Numbered from the stretch's first letter, positions 15,944-25,576 are shown. The stretch is DNA of 64,000 bases from Epsilonproteobacteria bacterium tcs-49 (GCA_002049495.1 LLYS01000006.1:1-64000); one strand, 5' to 3'. A program made the numbers and translations. The notes: generated from the sequence alone by a model not told the origin.

Positions 15944-17102
15944 TCAACTTTTCAATTCTTTTTTTCTCTACGGTTGGATTTGTGTCCAAAAAGTACAAAC
16001 TTACCCCTTGCGTTTTATCCTTTTGATACTCAAAAAGCCCCATTAAAGCCCTTTTTCTACCTTTTTCGTCTTTATAGTAACGGATAAGCTTTTCAACTGT
16101 CCTCTTGTCATAGTCCACATACTTCTCACTTGGGTTTCTTAAAGCCTCTCTTTCAAGATATATCTCATGAGGGTCTTGTATGAGCTTAGCAAACTCCTCT
16201 ATGTAGAGGTGTCTGTCTTTTTTATTTGCTTTGGCAAAGCCCAAAGTGTGAAATAAATCATCATCCATAACCATTGGATCACCTATCTTATCTATAAAAG
16301 TACCGCCTTTTTTAATACCTAAGTCATCGTAAAAACGCTTTTTAACCGCTTCATCGCTTAAGTCTTTGTACTTGCTCTGCTTTACGATAGTTGGGAGTTT
16401 TTCCATACTTTGATCTAAGTCTATCTTGGAGAGTTTGCCTACTTGCTCCTGTGAGCCTACATTGTACGCCCAGTCACGACCTGCTATGTTTTCGTGTTTG
16501 CTATCATCTACGCTCCACTTCTCATCTTCAAGCTCACTTTTGGTGTGAGCGGTTACGGTGCATTTACACTTATGATCATTTGGCGGATAGTTTACGCTCC
16601 ACCAGGTATCGTCACGATGCTTTACAAGTCCGTGTTTTGAAGCATGTGAGGTTCGTGTGTTTTCCAAAAGTGCCGATACATACCGCCAATAGACAGCTTT
16701 TTTAAAGCCTCTCATCTGCTTGTATCTGCCCTTTTGCATCGCCACTCTCATGTTGGTATCATAGATATGTCTTAGTCTTCTAGCCCCTATCTTGATAGTT
16801 TTTACCTCTCCCGTTTTTGGGTCTGTTATCTCTTTTTCGCCGTACCATCCCTTTTTTTGCAGGGTCGGTTTTATCTTCTTTTGCCACTCTTCAAAGGTTG
16901 CACCGTTTTCTAAGGCTTCTTGGAGGCTTACATGTATATCATCAAGCAAGTCCGCACGAGTCACTTTTGCTACGGTAAAGGCTTTGTCATGAGCTTCGTG
17001 CATCATCTCATCGTAGTGATAGGTGAGCTTGAGTCCTTTGCTTTTTAGATACTTTAGAGCTTCGCTTGAGGTAAGCCCAAAGATACCAGCTCCTCCGCTC
17101 AT
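15918..17102 (-). CDS. MuF-like minor head protein with a C-terminal nuclease-like domain
   Basis: The 394-aa product has an N-terminal SPP1 gp7/MuF domain (MRVAMQKGRYKQMRGFKKAVYWRYVSALLENTRTSHASKHG, then WWSVNYPPNDHKCKCTV). Its C-terminal 130 residues (FIDKIGDPMVMDDDLFHTLG..., DPHEIYLEREAL...) resemble the PBECR/Barnase-EndoU-like toxin folds appended to MuF proteins. It is probably a head protein injected with DNA. The toxin call is by pattern only. It overlaps the portal gene by 4 nt. Confidence 0.8.
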   Translation of the reverse strand: MSGGAGIFGLTSSEALKYLKSKGLKLTYHYDEMMHEAHDKAFTVAKVTRADLLDDIHVSLQEALENGATFEEWQKKIKPTLQKKGWYGEKEITDPKTGEVKTIKIGARRLRHIYDTNMRVAMQKGRYKQMRGFKKAVYWRYVSALLENTRTSHASKHGLVKHRDDTWWSVNYPPNDHKCKCTVTAHTKSELEDEKWSVDDSKHENIAGRDWAYNVGSQEQVGKLSKIDLDQSMEKLPTIVKQSKYKDLSDEAVKKRFYDDLGIKKGGTFIDKIGDPMVMDDDLFHTLGFAKANKKDRHLYIEEFAKLIQDPHEIYLEREALRNPSEKYVDYDKRTVEKLIRYYKDEKGRKRALMGLFEYQKDKTQGVSLYFLDTNPTVEKKRIEKLIYQKEGLK

Positions 17103-18502
17103 TTGTCATTTCCTGCTTTGTATGAGCCATAAAGCGTGGCGTTTACTATCGCTTTTTTTAAAGACTCTTGGAGTTTTGGGTACTCTATATCTTTGTATGC
17201 TCCTAAAAGCTTCTCTTGCACCTCTTCATAGGACTTGCAACTTTGGATAGTCTCTACGATATCATCTATAAGATGCTCTTGCATCTTCTCATCATCGCTT
17301 AGAGCCTCGCTTGCCTTTTCCACTTCATCTAAAGTCAGCTCTTTAAATGCAAAATAATCACCATTTAAAGGGTGTTTATTTGGCACCTCTTTGGGGGTTT
17401 GGTTGTTGTCTTGATACTCTTCAACCTCTATGTTGTAGGTGCTCTCTATGTACTCTTTTTTAGGTCTGTAGCCCATATCCGCTATGGTTTTATCTCTACT
17501 GCTAAGTTCTATAAGCGGATCATCTTCATCTTTGATTTGCACCCACAGATCATCTTTGATGTCGTTTAGCTCTTTAAAATAGTTTATCGCAGTGTTTAAG
17601 ACATGTTCAAGTGTCTTTTTATCTGTGTTTGCAAGGTCTTCTCTGATATCGTTGTGAACACTTGCTGCAGCATGCGAACCTGATTTTACATCACCGGTCA
17701 AGTTCCCGCCCAAAATGACTCTGTTTATCTGAGTATCGCAGTAGTCTATAAGCTTGTCAAAGTCGCCCTTGGTTCCGCTTGGGTGAATTAGATTGATTTC
17801 CTCCTCTGGGTCAATCACTGCAGTATCACCGCTTAGCATTGCGTTTATCTCTTCAGCTAATCCGTCTGCATCATCATCTGTTTTACCAACTGCCCAAGGG
17901 CTTCCATACTTCTCAAGAAACCTCACCCAAAACTTCAAAGAAGCGTTTTTAAGTTTGACTGGAAAATATAGCTTTGATATAGTTCCGTTGCCGTACGGCT
18001 TATTGAAACGCTTACGATATGTAGCTGTTATGATCTTATACTCTTGTATATCTATGAGCTGACCATCAAGCACAAACTTTAGTTCATCATCTTTGTATTG
18101 AAAGCATCTGTAGTCTCTTTGGAGCAAGCTTGGAACATAAAGTCCGTCTGTAAGAGTCCAGTTGACCTCAAAGGTATTGAAGCCGTACATGTAAGTATCT
18201 AGTATCTGCGATATCAGCTCAGGCGTGAAAGCCTTTTTAAAGATATCCTTGTACTTTTCGTTTTCAGTTACGATGATAACCTCTTTTTTTTCAGTCACTG
18301 ACTTTCTGCTCTCATCCGCTTGAGACACTGTAAGATCATCAAGTATCTTGTCAATGTCTGCATCACTTAACTTTCCTATGATAGGAGCTGCATCATAATC
18401 AAATAAAGTATCAATAAGAGTGTTATTGCTTGCAACCACTGCTCTTCTTGTATTGCTGTCTGCTTTATTGGCTCTAAAGCCTTTCATTATTTTTTTAAAC
18501 AT
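17099..18502 (-). CDS. Portal protein (DUF935, Mu gp29-like)
   Basis: The 467-aa product has the DUF935 portal signature (NTFEVNWTLTDGLYVPSLLQRDYRCFQY..., FLEKYGSPWAVGK, NRVILGGNLTGD). It forms the portal ring for DNA entry. It is translationally coupled to the terminase gene upstream and the MuF-like gene downstream. Confidence 0.88.
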   Translation of the reverse strand: MFKKIMKGFRANKADSNTRRAVVASNNTLIDTLFDYDAAPIIGKLSDADIDKILDDLTVSQADESRKSVTEKKEVIIVTENEKYKDIFKKAFTPELISQILDTYMYGFNTFEVNWTLTDGLYVPSLLQRDYRCFQYKDDELKFVLDGQLIDIQEYKIITATYRKRFNKPYGNGTISKLYFPVKLKNASLKFWVRFLEKYGSPWAVGKTDDDADGLAEEINAMLSGDTAVIDPEEEINLIHPSGTKGDFDKLIDYCDTQINRVILGGNLTGDVKSGSHAAASVHNDIREDLANTDKKTLEHVLNTAINYFKELNDIKDDLWVQIKDEDDPLIELSSRDKTIADMGYRPKKEYIESTYNIEVEEYQDNNQTPKEVPNKHPLNGDYFAFKELTLDEVEKASEALSDDEKMQEHLIDDIVETIQSCKSYEEVQEKLLGAYKDIEYPKLQESLKKAIVNATLYGSYKAGNDK

Positions 18503-20198
18503 CTATCCCTCCAAGTCTTTGTCTTTTAACTCTGTTTGATCTTCTTTTTTTGCCGCCTCTTTTTTTGCCGCCTCTTTTTTTAGAGAGCTTTGATATCATA
18601 TAGGCACCTTGAAGACTGTCCGGTGCATCATCGTTGTCCCCCTCTGGAAACTCCTCAAGCTGACTTATTAAAAAAGTGTGACTCTTATGCATAAGTATCT
18701 CTCCGTTTTCTATTGGAAGCTCTAGCTCCTCAATCCTTGCTTCTTTGTTTTGATAGTTATTCATTCCTTTAAGAGGCAGATGAACTCTTGCATCAAAAGC
18801 AGCTTCAAGCAACCACCCTTTCAAGAAGAACTGACCACCGTTTGTCTCTACGCCAACAATCTTGCACTTGTAGAGCTTTTGAAACTCAATCACTTTGTTT
18901 ATGATTTTTCTTGCAGGCATAACCTCCACATGAGACTCAAGAACATAACCTTTTCTTTGCTGCGTGTGGATGCCAAGAACCGTTATGGCTGTGTAGTCAC
19001 TTTTCTTTTTATCTCCAGCTGGGTCAACCCACATAAAATACTGATCACATTTTGGAAGAGTGCTATAGAAGTGCATCTTCTCTTTTTTGAATTTTTGAGC
19101 ATCACTTAAAGGATTGTTCATCTGCTCTTTATTGAATGCTTTTGGGTTCTCGGCTCTTATTTGCATAAGCTTGTCTATAGGCAGAGCCTCTTTCCATAAG
19201 ACCTCTGCACCCTCGTCCATCTCTTTTTTATTTTTGCGATAGTATCTGTTAGCCTCACCGACTCCCATATTTTTATAAATAAAGCCGTACTCTTCCCACA
19301 TATCCATACGCTTTGGAAAAGTGATGATTGATTGAAACTTTTTAGGGTTCCAAAACTGCAGCTTGAGCTTTCTTGAGAGCACAGAATCTCTATGAAGTAT
19401 CGTTCCTATGTAGATGACATCCATAGTTCTATCTGTAGAACCAAGGTTAAGCACCGCTTCATCAACCCAGTCTTCAAGTTTATCTCTTTGAGCTTTGCTT
19501 CTTACATTGGTGTCGTTCTCAAGATCATCAAGGATTGCAAGGTCTGGTCTATGCACACCAAACTTAACACCTCTTAGCCTCTTACCGCTACCAAAGGCTT
19601 TCATTTTTACTTTGTTTTTAGTGACAAACTCTCCCACTTTCCAAACTGGTCCGACTCCGCAAACATCAGGAAAATCTGTTCTTAGGTTTTCGTTGTCTTC
19701 AAGCTCAACCTTGATAGCTTCAAGGTTACCCTCTACAAGTTCAACCGCATCACTGATCTCTACGATAAAACGCTTTTTATTAAATACGATACACCACAAA
19801 GGAAAGAGCTGTGCCGTGTATGTTGTTTTTGCATGACCCCTTGGAGCTGCTATGGCATGCTTTTCTCCATCATCTGATAAAGTAACCTGATTGAATATAT
19901 CCTCCAGGTGTTCATGCAGTTTGTTTTTTCCCTCTATTGAGAAGTAGTGAGGAAAGTAAGTGTGTGCGAAGTACTCAAAGTCATGCTCTGCTCTTTTAGC
20001 TCTCTCATCTCTTGTCTTTGGGTCAAGAGTTGCATTTGAGAGTATTTGACCTCTTAGTTCAGACTTTAGATCATCAAGCCAAGTTATAAAATCTTTTCTT
20101 GTGAGCTTTTTGATGGTCTTTTCATCTTTGCCCTCAAGCTCATAGTTGCTTCTTGTCTCTTCAAGAAACGCATCAAGCTCCTCTTTGCTAAACAACAT
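18495..20198 (-). CDS. Terminase large subunit (Mu gp28-like)
   Basis: The 567-aa packaging motor has a Walker A-like AAPRGHAKTTYTA, a Walker B-like LAILDDLEND and the RNase H-fold nuclease region VDPAGDKKKSDYTAITVLG. The C-terminus is a basic repeat (KKRGGKKRGGKKRR) from a 15-bp tandem DNA repeat around 18540-18580. It packages by a Mu-like headful mechanism. It overlaps the small-terminase gene. Confidence 0.9.
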   Translation of the reverse strand: MLFSKEELDAFLEETRSNYELEGKDEKTIKKLTRKDFITWLDDLKSELRGQILSNATLDPKTRDERAKRAEHDFEYFAHTYFPHYFSIEGKNKLHEHLEDIFNQVTLSDDGEKHAIAAPRGHAKTTYTAQLFPLWCIVFNKKRFIVEISDAVELVEGNLEAIKVELEDNENLRTDFPDVCGVGPVWKVGEFVTKNKVKMKAFGSGKRLRGVKFGVHRPDLAILDDLENDTNVRSKAQRDKLEDWVDEAVLNLGSTDRTMDVIYIGTILHRDSVLSRKLKLQFWNPKKFQSIITFPKRMDMWEEYGFIYKNMGVGEANRYYRKNKKEMDEGAEVLWKEALPIDKLMQIRAENPKAFNKEQMNNPLSDAQKFKKEKMHFYSTLPKCDQYFMWVDPAGDKKKSDYTAITVLGIHTQQRKGYVLESHVEVMPARKIINKVIEFQKLYKCKIVGVETNGGQFFLKGWLLEAAFDARVHLPLKGMNNYQNKEARIEELELPIENGEILMHKSHTFLISQLEEFPEGDNDDAPDSLQGAYMISKLSKKRGGKKRGGKKRRSNRVKRQRLGGIDV

Positions 20199-20673
20199 CG
20201 ATATTTCCTAAGCCACCTACGAACTCTTTATCTTCAAGCAGCTCGACAATCTTTTCAATGCATCTTTTGTCAGAGCTTTGTCTAAACTCTGAAACGATAA
20301 GCTGCACAACTCTTTTTGCTATTGCAAGCTTGTAGCTTTCCGGGTCTTCGTAGGATGCAACTTTTTTCATCTTTGAAAAACTGTCTCCTAGTTGCACCAG
20401 GGCACTTGCTTTTTCGTTTGCTTTTAGGTTTGACTCCCTGATCTCTTTAACTGCAAGATACATCTCTTCGATAAAGTTTTGGTAGATGACTACTTTATCA
20501 TCCCCTCTTTTGTCAAGATATCCTGCAGCTCTTAGCTCATCCCAGTCACCGTCACCGCTTTTGTAGTTATTTATGGTCTTTGGGCTTTTAGATAGTATCT
20601 GAGCTATCTTTGCGGTTTCAAAGCCTTTTAAATACAGTTCTTTTGCTAAATCTTTTGTGTTTGCTCGTGCCAT
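20188..20673 (-). CDS. DUF1804/Mu gp27-like small terminase protein
   Basis: The 161-aa product starts with an HTH (DLAKELYLKGFETAKIAQILSKSPKTINNYK), as in gp27-type small terminases, followed by helices. It recognises DNA for packaging with the large subunit. Confidence 0.7.
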   Translation of the reverse strand: MARANTKDLAKELYLKGFETAKIAQILSKSPKTINNYKSGDGDWDELRAAGYLDKRGDDKVVIYQNFIEEMYLAVKEIRESNLKANEKASALVQLGDSFSKMKKVASYEDPESYKLAIAKRVVQLIVSEFRQSSDKRCIEKIVELLEDKEFVGGLGNIDVV

Positions 20674-21072
20674 TTATAAGCCTTCTAAATCTAATCTTTG
20701 GGAATTGTGTACAAAGCTTCTTTTTCTCTGAGTTGGTGCTTTAGTTCTCTCGCTTGATGTGATATCAGTAGGTATCTTCTTTGCAGACATCTTCAAAAGC
20801 ATAGACTCAGCTCGCTCTCTTGTGTCTTTTGTTGACTCTTTAGGAAAGCCTTGTCTCTTCTTTAGCTCAACAATCGTCAAGTCCGCAGCAATATCCCTAA
20901 GAAGTGGAGTCGGACTTGTAGGTATGATAATAAAAGAGCTGATAAAAGAGATTGCATCGCTTATGCAATCATCGATGATGTTTTGATCTAGCTCACCTGA
21001 TCCGTTAACATCACTTAGCTCAGTTAACTCTCTTTGAGATATCTCTTTTAGCAAATCTTCATTAGTTATCAT
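20674..21072 (-). CDS. DUF1320/Mu gp36-like head-completion protein
   Basis: The true start is the ATG at 21072 (MITNEDLLKEISQRELTELSD), preceded by AAAGGTGGACT; the ORF-track start lies further upstream. The product is about 132 aa and matches DUF1320: DLKxI-like start, Asp-rich helix, then a ...LRDIAADLTIVELKKRQGFPKE... core. Confidence 0.72.
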   Translation of the reverse strand: MITNEDLLKEISQRELTELSDVNGSGELDQNIIDDCISDAISFISSFIIIPTSPTPLLRDIAADLTIVELKKRQGFPKESTKDTRERAESMLLKMSAKKIPTDITSSERTKAPTQRKRSFVHNSQRLDLEGL

Positions 21073-21196
21073 AGTCCACCTTTGTAATAGCATTTAAACA
21101 CCGTTTAAAATCGCCGTAAATCGTTTAAAATCTTTTTTTAGTACCTTTTATAGGGTAAATATAGAAAAGGGCTTTTAAGCCCCTTTCTGTTCGTTT
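21073..21196. terminator. Gap with the capsid-operon terminator and an AGCATTTAAACACC motif
   Basis: AAAGGGCTT and AAGCCCcTTT (about 21165-21187) form a hairpin just past the capsid stop. On the leftward strand it is followed by TCTATATTT. AGCATTTAAACACCGTTTAA at about 21092 recurs exactly at the right end of the prophage (about 39612). Confidence 0.6.
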
Positions 21197-22180
21197 TTAC
21201 GAATTAATATATTTTAGCTTGATTAAGGCACCTGGTCTTACGCACGCTGGAAGTGGTCTTGTCTCTGATACGATAGAGTAACCTTTACCTTTTGGCAACG
21301 GCTCAGGCGATGCAGAGAAAAACAGCTTCGGAGCTTTGTTTAAAGCTTGCGTATGGTTTGCTCTTCCGTAGTAAAGCTTGTACACATCCGCACTATCTGG
21401 AGTAACGATTGCTTCACTGTCAGCAATAAAGCTCTTTACAACACCTTTTGAGTTTTTATACTTTGCAGTGTACGGGATGAACTTTTTGCCGTGAACCTCA
21501 AGAACTCTTTTTTCGTTCTCATTAATCCATTTAGCTTGACCTTGCTCAAAAAGCTTCTCAGTCGTAGCTCTATCGGCAACACCTGAAATGAAAGTTCTTG
21601 ATGCAAGGATAGAGTAACCAACTTCAGTTCCAAGCTCTTCCACAAGTGCATCATCAATCTCGTTTAAGCTTGTGATGATGCTTTTTGAAGCTTTGAACTC
21701 TTTTTGAGCAGCACCGCTTGAGAACTCAAACAGAGTATTTCCTTTTCCGTCCATAACTTTTCCAAAAAGTGCACCGATACTCATATACTCAATCGTTGTC
21801 ACAAATGAGTCTTTGTGCTCTTTTAACTTCTCGCCGATCATTTGTGATAGTGCTTGGACTTTGTCCTCTTTTCCATCAAGAGCTTTAAGCTCGTTTAGAT
21901 CAGATGCACTGATGATAGACTCTAGCGGGAACCTTGGCAAAGAAACAGTCAAGATATACTTGTCACTACCCTCCTGGATTAAGTGCTCTGCGTTTGGAGA
22001 TACACTTTCTAGGATAATTCCTGCACCTTTCTTGATAGGAATATTCACTGATGTACCCATTACACCTTTTCTTGATGTAAAGTATTTATCAAAAGCGAAC
22101 GATGGTGCCGTTTTTGTTTGGTCGATGATCTCCATCATCGCTGCGACTGTAAAAAGCCTTAAGATTTCATTTTCATTCAT
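21197..22180 (-). CDS. Major capsid protein (lambda gpE-type fold)
   Basis: The 327-aa product matches the Phage_cap_E family: FAFDKYFTSRKGVMGTSVNIPIKKGAG..., EYMSIGALFGKVMDGKGNTLFEF, and ETRPLPACVRPGALIKLKY at the end. It pairs with a lambda gpD-like decoration gene, so the head is lambda-like while the packaging genes are Mu-like. Confidence 0.85.
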   Translation of the reverse strand: MNENEILRLFTVAAMMEIIDQTKTAPSFAFDKYFTSRKGVMGTSVNIPIKKGAGIILESVSPNAEHLIQEGSDKYILTVSLPRFPLESIISASDLNELKALDGKEDKVQALSQMIGEKLKEHKDSFVTTIEYMSIGALFGKVMDGKGNTLFEFSSGAAQKEFKASKSIITSLNEIDDALVEELGTEVGYSILASRTFISGVADRATTEKLFEQGQAKWINENEKRVLEVHGKKFIPYTAKYKNSKGVVKSFIADSEAIVTPDSADVYKLYYGRANHTQALNKAPKLFFSASPEPLPKGKGYSIVSETRPLPACVRPGALIKLKYINS

Positions 22181-22191
22181 TTTCTACTCCC

Positions 22192-22632
22192 TTATTTTGT
22201 GATGATTTTGTTGTCGAACAATTTAGCTCTTAGAGCATCCTCAAACCCGATAAGGTTTGCTTCAACCACTGTTCCGCACACAAGTACTGCTGATGCACCA
22301 GTTTTTTCAAGTCTGTCGACTAAAACACCGTTTGCATTCCATAGACCTTTGTCCGTCCACTTTGTGTCGTCAGTTCCAGGCTCTGCAGTGTTTGTATCAA
22401 CCTTGCTTTCCCAGATATGCCCTAAGTGATAAACAGTTTCACCCGTTGCAAACTCTCCAGCTCCCCATTGATCTTCTTGCAAGATATCCCAAGTTAGACC
22501 ACCGTCTGTGCTTGTCAGCAAAGTACCAATCTCTAAACTTTCCACATCAACCGGAACGACAACCGTTCCATTTACCGCGATAACGCTGTTTACTACAACA
22601 TCATCGTATCTGTTACCAAGTTTTACTAACAT
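22192..22632 (-). CDS. Head decoration protein (lambda gpD-like)
   Basis: The 146-aa product is beta-rich and ends with GASAVLVCGTVVEANLIGFEDALRAKLFDNKIITK, typical of head-decoration proteins. The central VDTNTAEPGTDDTKWTDKGLWNANGV may be an inserted loop. It lies between the scaffold/protease gene and the capsid gene. Confidence 0.72.
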   Translation of the reverse strand: MLVKLGNRYDDVVVNSVIAVNGTVVVPVDVESLEIGTLLTSTDGGLTWDILQEDQWGAGEFATGETVYHLGHIWESKVDTNTAEPGTDDTKWTDKGLWNANGVLVDRLEKTGASAVLVCGTVVEANLIGFEDALRAKLFDNKIITK

Positions 22633-22646
22633 CTTCTCTCCTTAAT

Positions 22647-23546
22647 TTAGTTTAAAGCCATTTTTACGACATCAAAACTGTTATCGCTTCCACCTAGCTC
22701 ACCTTTGTTTGGATACATGTTGTTTCCTGGAGCTTGTCTTGGCTCTTTTTGAAACTTCAAGAACTCCTCAAAACCGTCTAAGTCGGCTTTACAATATTTA
22801 ATAGCCCATGATCTTTGATCTTGGGTGATTTTGTTTGCCGCAATAGCTGCATCAACTTTTGTTTCAGCAAGCTGCTCTTTTAACTTTTCAACCTCACTTG
22901 CTTCATTGCTTTGTGTAGAAGCGTTGTTTTGTTCCTCCTGAGCAGTTCCAGGGTTTTGCTCATGAGCGGCATTATTCTCGTTTGTTGCAGGAGCTTGTGA
23001 AGTTTGCTCTTGCTCACCAGGTTGATTGTTTTCAGTCTCTTTTCCCATATTTTCCTCCTTTTGGGTTTTTTTATTGGCATACACTTCACCCAGCTCATCA
23101 AGAAACGGCGTGTTTGTTAGAGCTGTTGAATGAAGCGTGATACCTGAGTATGCATTTGTCTCTTTGTCGTAAGTGTCAAATACATACACTGGAGATACAT
23201 ATTTGTACTCACCTTTTTTGATATATTCGGTGGCTTTTTCCGTCCACTGTAGATATGCCATAAGCTTATCACCCTCAATCTCAAGCTTATGTATCCAACC
23301 AGCAGCAGGTGCCTCAGTTCCGTATAATGTTTGATGCTCATAGTCAATCACAATCAGCTCTTGCTTTGAGTTATCAAAATTGTCCTTGATTTGTTTCAAG
23401 TCTTCAAGGGTTATTTTAAAAGAGCCGTTAGGGTGACCGTGCCACTCCCCTACAACTCCTACAACAATTACAACTTCATTTTCATTATCCCCCTTTTTGG
23501 TGTCCTTTAAAGGAAAGATATCTTTTCTACAAAGTATATTTTTCAA
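22647..23546 (-). CDS. Mu gpI-like head maturation protease/scaffold
   Basis: The 299-aa product has the Mu I-type protease domain (VVGVVGEWHGHPNGSFKITLEDLKQIKDNF..., VIDYEHQTLYGTEAPAAGWI). A Gln/Asn/Glu-rich scaffold-like middle and a short C-terminal domain follow. It is expected to guide capsid assembly and then cleave itself. Confidence 0.82.
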   Translation of the reverse strand: MKNILCRKDIFPLKDTKKGDNENEVVIVVGVVGEWHGHPNGSFKITLEDLKQIKDNFDNSKQELIVIDYEHQTLYGTEAPAAGWIHKLEIEGDKLMAYLQWTEKATEYIKKGEYKYVSPVYVFDTYDKETNAYSGITLHSTALTNTPFLDELGEVYANKKTQKEENMGKETENNQPGEQEQTSQAPATNENNAAHEQNPGTAQEEQNNASTQSNEASEVEKLKEQLAETKVDAAIAANKITQDQRSWAIKYCKADLDGFEEFLKFQKEPRQAPGNNMYPNKGELGGSDNSFDVVKMALN

Positions 23547-23989
23547 ACTTCCTCCTCATCTATTAAGTCGATAGTCTCTTCATAAAGAACCGCTTTGAAG
23601 TTTCTTACATAGACACTCAGATAACCATGATCCGTGATGCCGTCAAAAATCTTCTTTGAAGCGATTAATTTAATAGGAGAGCTATTTGTAAAGCTTCTAT
23701 CAATCAAGCTTTTGTCTATCGCCTCCATAAAAGCAATAATTTCATGCCTACTCTTTTCTCTGTAGGTTTCGTGCTTAGAGGATGTTGTACCTACTATATA
23801 TAAGTTCCACCTGCACTCTTTGGAGTAAGTATCAATATACTCGTCACCATCAAAGTCAATAAAAACTATAGGCTCACCCTTGATACAAGCTTCAAGCTCT
23901 TTGGGATTGTCAAACTCACCAAGGTAAGAGCGAACCTCACCTATAGTTTTTAAATGGTCTTTTAACTCTGTTTCAAACTGATCAACCAT
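23543..23989 (-). CDS. DUF1834/Mu gp37-like protein
   Basis: The 148-aa product has FETELKDHLKTIGEVRSYLGEFDNPKELEACIKGEPIVFIDFDGDEY, the start pattern of DUF1834 tail-terminator-like proteins. It is the first gene of the leftward head block and overlaps the protease gene. Confidence 0.7.
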   Translation of the reverse strand: MVDQFETELKDHLKTIGEVRSYLGEFDNPKELEACIKGEPIVFIDFDGDEYIDTYSKECRWNLYIVGTTSSKHETYREKSRHEIIAFMEAIDKSLIDRSFTNSSPIKLIASKKIFDGITDHGYLSVYVRNFKAVLYEETIDLIDEEEV

Positions 23990-24181
23990 GTAACTTCCAA
24001 ATTTTTTCCGCCATTTTTACATTTATTAACGCCGACAATCTATAAAAGTTTTTTTAGCAAATCTTTTTATAAAGGGCTTTTTGCAAGGGCTTTAAAAAAG
24101 AATTTGTATAAAAAATAAGAATAGATTTTAGAAAAGCTTATTGCGTAAACTGCTGCAAAAGTTTTTTAAAAGGTGGTGCTT

Positions 24182-24598
24182 ATGAGCTGGTTTAATAACC
24201 TCTTTAGCGGTTCGGTTGGAAGTGTTATAGATAGCGTTGGGAATGCTATAGATAAGCTTGTGACTTCTGATGAAGAGAGAGAAAAGCTAAAAAATGAACT
24301 TGAGGCTATCAGGTCTCAAAAAGAGCTGGAGCTAGAAAGTTTAGCAAATGATTATGAAAAAGAGGTAACTAAAAGATGGGTGAGCGACAATAAAAATGTT
24401 GTTGCATCTTTGGTAAGACCATTGTCAATCGTATATATGCTTGTGATTTTTTCTATTGCGATGCTGTTTGATGGCAATGTTGGAGAGTTTCAAATCAATG
24501 AAGCATATCTTCCTTTGATTGAGACATTTTTAACAACTATGATCGTTGCTTACTTTGGTAGTAGAGGTATAGAGAAAATTAAAGGAGCAGCTAAATAA
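24182..24598 (+). CDS. Holin-like protein (3-TM phage holin family)
   Basis: I start at the ATG at 24182 (MSWFNNLFSGSVGSV), which follows AAAGGTGGTGCTT; the ORF-track GTG is 9 nt earlier. The 138-aa product has an amphipathic N-terminus, a charged coiled-coil (EEREKLKNELEAIRSQKELELESL) and two clear hydrophobic segments (PLSIVYMLVIFSIAMLF, TFLTTMIVAYFGSRG), as in phage 3TM-type holins. It begins the rightward late block. Confidence 0.72.
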   Translation: MSWFNNLFSGSVGSVIDSVGNAIDKLVTSDEEREKLKNELEAIRSQKELELESLANDYEKEVTKRWVSDNKNVVASLVRPLSIVYMLVIFSIAMLFDGNVGEFQINEAYLPLIETFLTTMIVAYFGSRGIEKIKGAAK

Positions 24599-24837
24599 TG
24601 GAAACGCTAATGACATATATACCTCTTGCAAACTTCTTGCTTGTTTTTTTGATTATACCTGCTGTTAGATTACTAAATGCCTCTCAGGTAACTATCAAAA
24701 ATCAACAAACAGAGATTGAAGAGCTTAAAAAGATAGTCTCTCAGCAAGGCGAAGAGCTAAAGCTGCTTAGGCTTTTGGTTATGAAGCACTTGCCTCCTGA
24801 AGACATCAAACAGTACATGGTGGAGATGAATAAATGA
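24598..24837 (+). CDS. Small TM plus coiled-coil protein, possible spanin-like
   Basis: The 79-aa product has one N-terminal TM helix (LANFLLVFLIIPAVRLL) and then a coiled coil (TEIEELKKIVSQQGEELKLLRLLV). Position between the holin and baseplate genes suggests an i-spanin-like lysis role, but no o-spanin lipoprotein was found. It overlaps both neighbours. Confidence 0.6.
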   Translation: METLMTYIPLANFLLVFLIIPAVRLLNASQVTIKNQQTEIEELKKIVSQQGEELKLLRLLVMKHLPPEDIKQYMVEMNK

Positions 24838-25289
24838 ATGCTGAGCTTATGAGAAGACTTGGAAGCATCGCACAGATAGGAACTATCAGTGAAGTGCAAG
24901 AAGACAAAGCTCTTGCAAGAGTAACCATACTTGATAGAGTAACTGACTTCTTGCCGGTATTGATGTTTGGCAATACCTTTTCAAAGCACTTCAAACCTCA
25001 AAGGGTTGGAGAGCAGGTGTTAGTCATAGCTCCCTATGGAGAGACAAATGACGGGTTTATCTTAAGGGGTATTTTTAACCAGGACTGCAAAGAGCCAGTT
25101 CTTGCAAACGGCACGACCGAGGTTTTGGAATACGAAGACGGCACAGTTATTTTGTACGATACCAAAAACAAGCAGCTCTTTGTCAATGCAGTAGGTGATA
25201 TCACTATTAAAGCAGGTGGAAATATCACTCTTGATGCTGGTGCTGAGATAATCGCTACCGGTAAGAACTTTAAGTGGACGGCTAAATGA
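24834..25289 (+). CDS. Baseplate spike protein (P2 gpV/Mu gp45-like)
   Basis: The 151-aa product has an OB-fold-like N-terminal part (IGTISEVQEDKALARVTI...) and ends in beta-helix repeats (GDITIKAGGNITLDAGAEIIATG). It forms the membrane-piercing spike under the PAAR tip encoded next. It is coupled to both neighbours. Confidence 0.82.
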   Translation: MNAELMRRLGSIAQIGTISEVQEDKALARVTILDRVTDFLPVLMFGNTFSKHFKPQRVGEQVLVIAPYGETNDGFILRGIFNQDCKEPVLANGTTEVLEYEDGTVILYDTKNKQLFVNAVGDITIKAGGNITLDAGAEIIATGKNFKWTAK

Positions 25290-25567
25290 AACCAATAACA
25301 AGAAAAGGTGATGCACTAGCAGGACATGGTTGCTGGGGAGATCACAATATAGCTGAGGGTGATCCCACTTTTTTAATCAATGGGATACCGGCTTCTTTTC
25401 TTGGTGCAGCTTCAACGGTTCACTGCTGCGGACCAGCTTGTCACTCTGGAGGAATGGCTGGGCAGAACCATTTTATCCTAAATGGTTTATCTGCTCAAAA
25501 GATAGGTGACCCGGTTGATTGTGGTTCAACTCAAATAGCAGGTGATCCAACCTTTCAAATTGAGTAG
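25286..25567 (+). CDS. PAAR-repeat spike tip protein
   Basis: The 93-aa product begins MKPITRKGDALAGHGCWG and has the repeated Gly-Asp-Pro-X-Phe turns (EGDPTFLINGIPAS, AGDPTFQIE) and metal-ligand His/Cys residues of PAAR proteins. It sharpens the contractile-tail spike. Confidence 0.85.
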   Translation: MKPITRKGDALAGHGCWGDHNIAEGDPTFLINGIPASFLGAASTVHCCGPACHSGGMAGQNHFILNGLSAQKIGDPVDCGSTQIAGDPTFQIE

Positions 25568-25576
25568 GAGTTTATT

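Noticed and set aside
24061-24130. Repeated AGGGCTTT stretches before the holin-like gene
   Set aside because: Too short and irregular to call a terminator or operator.
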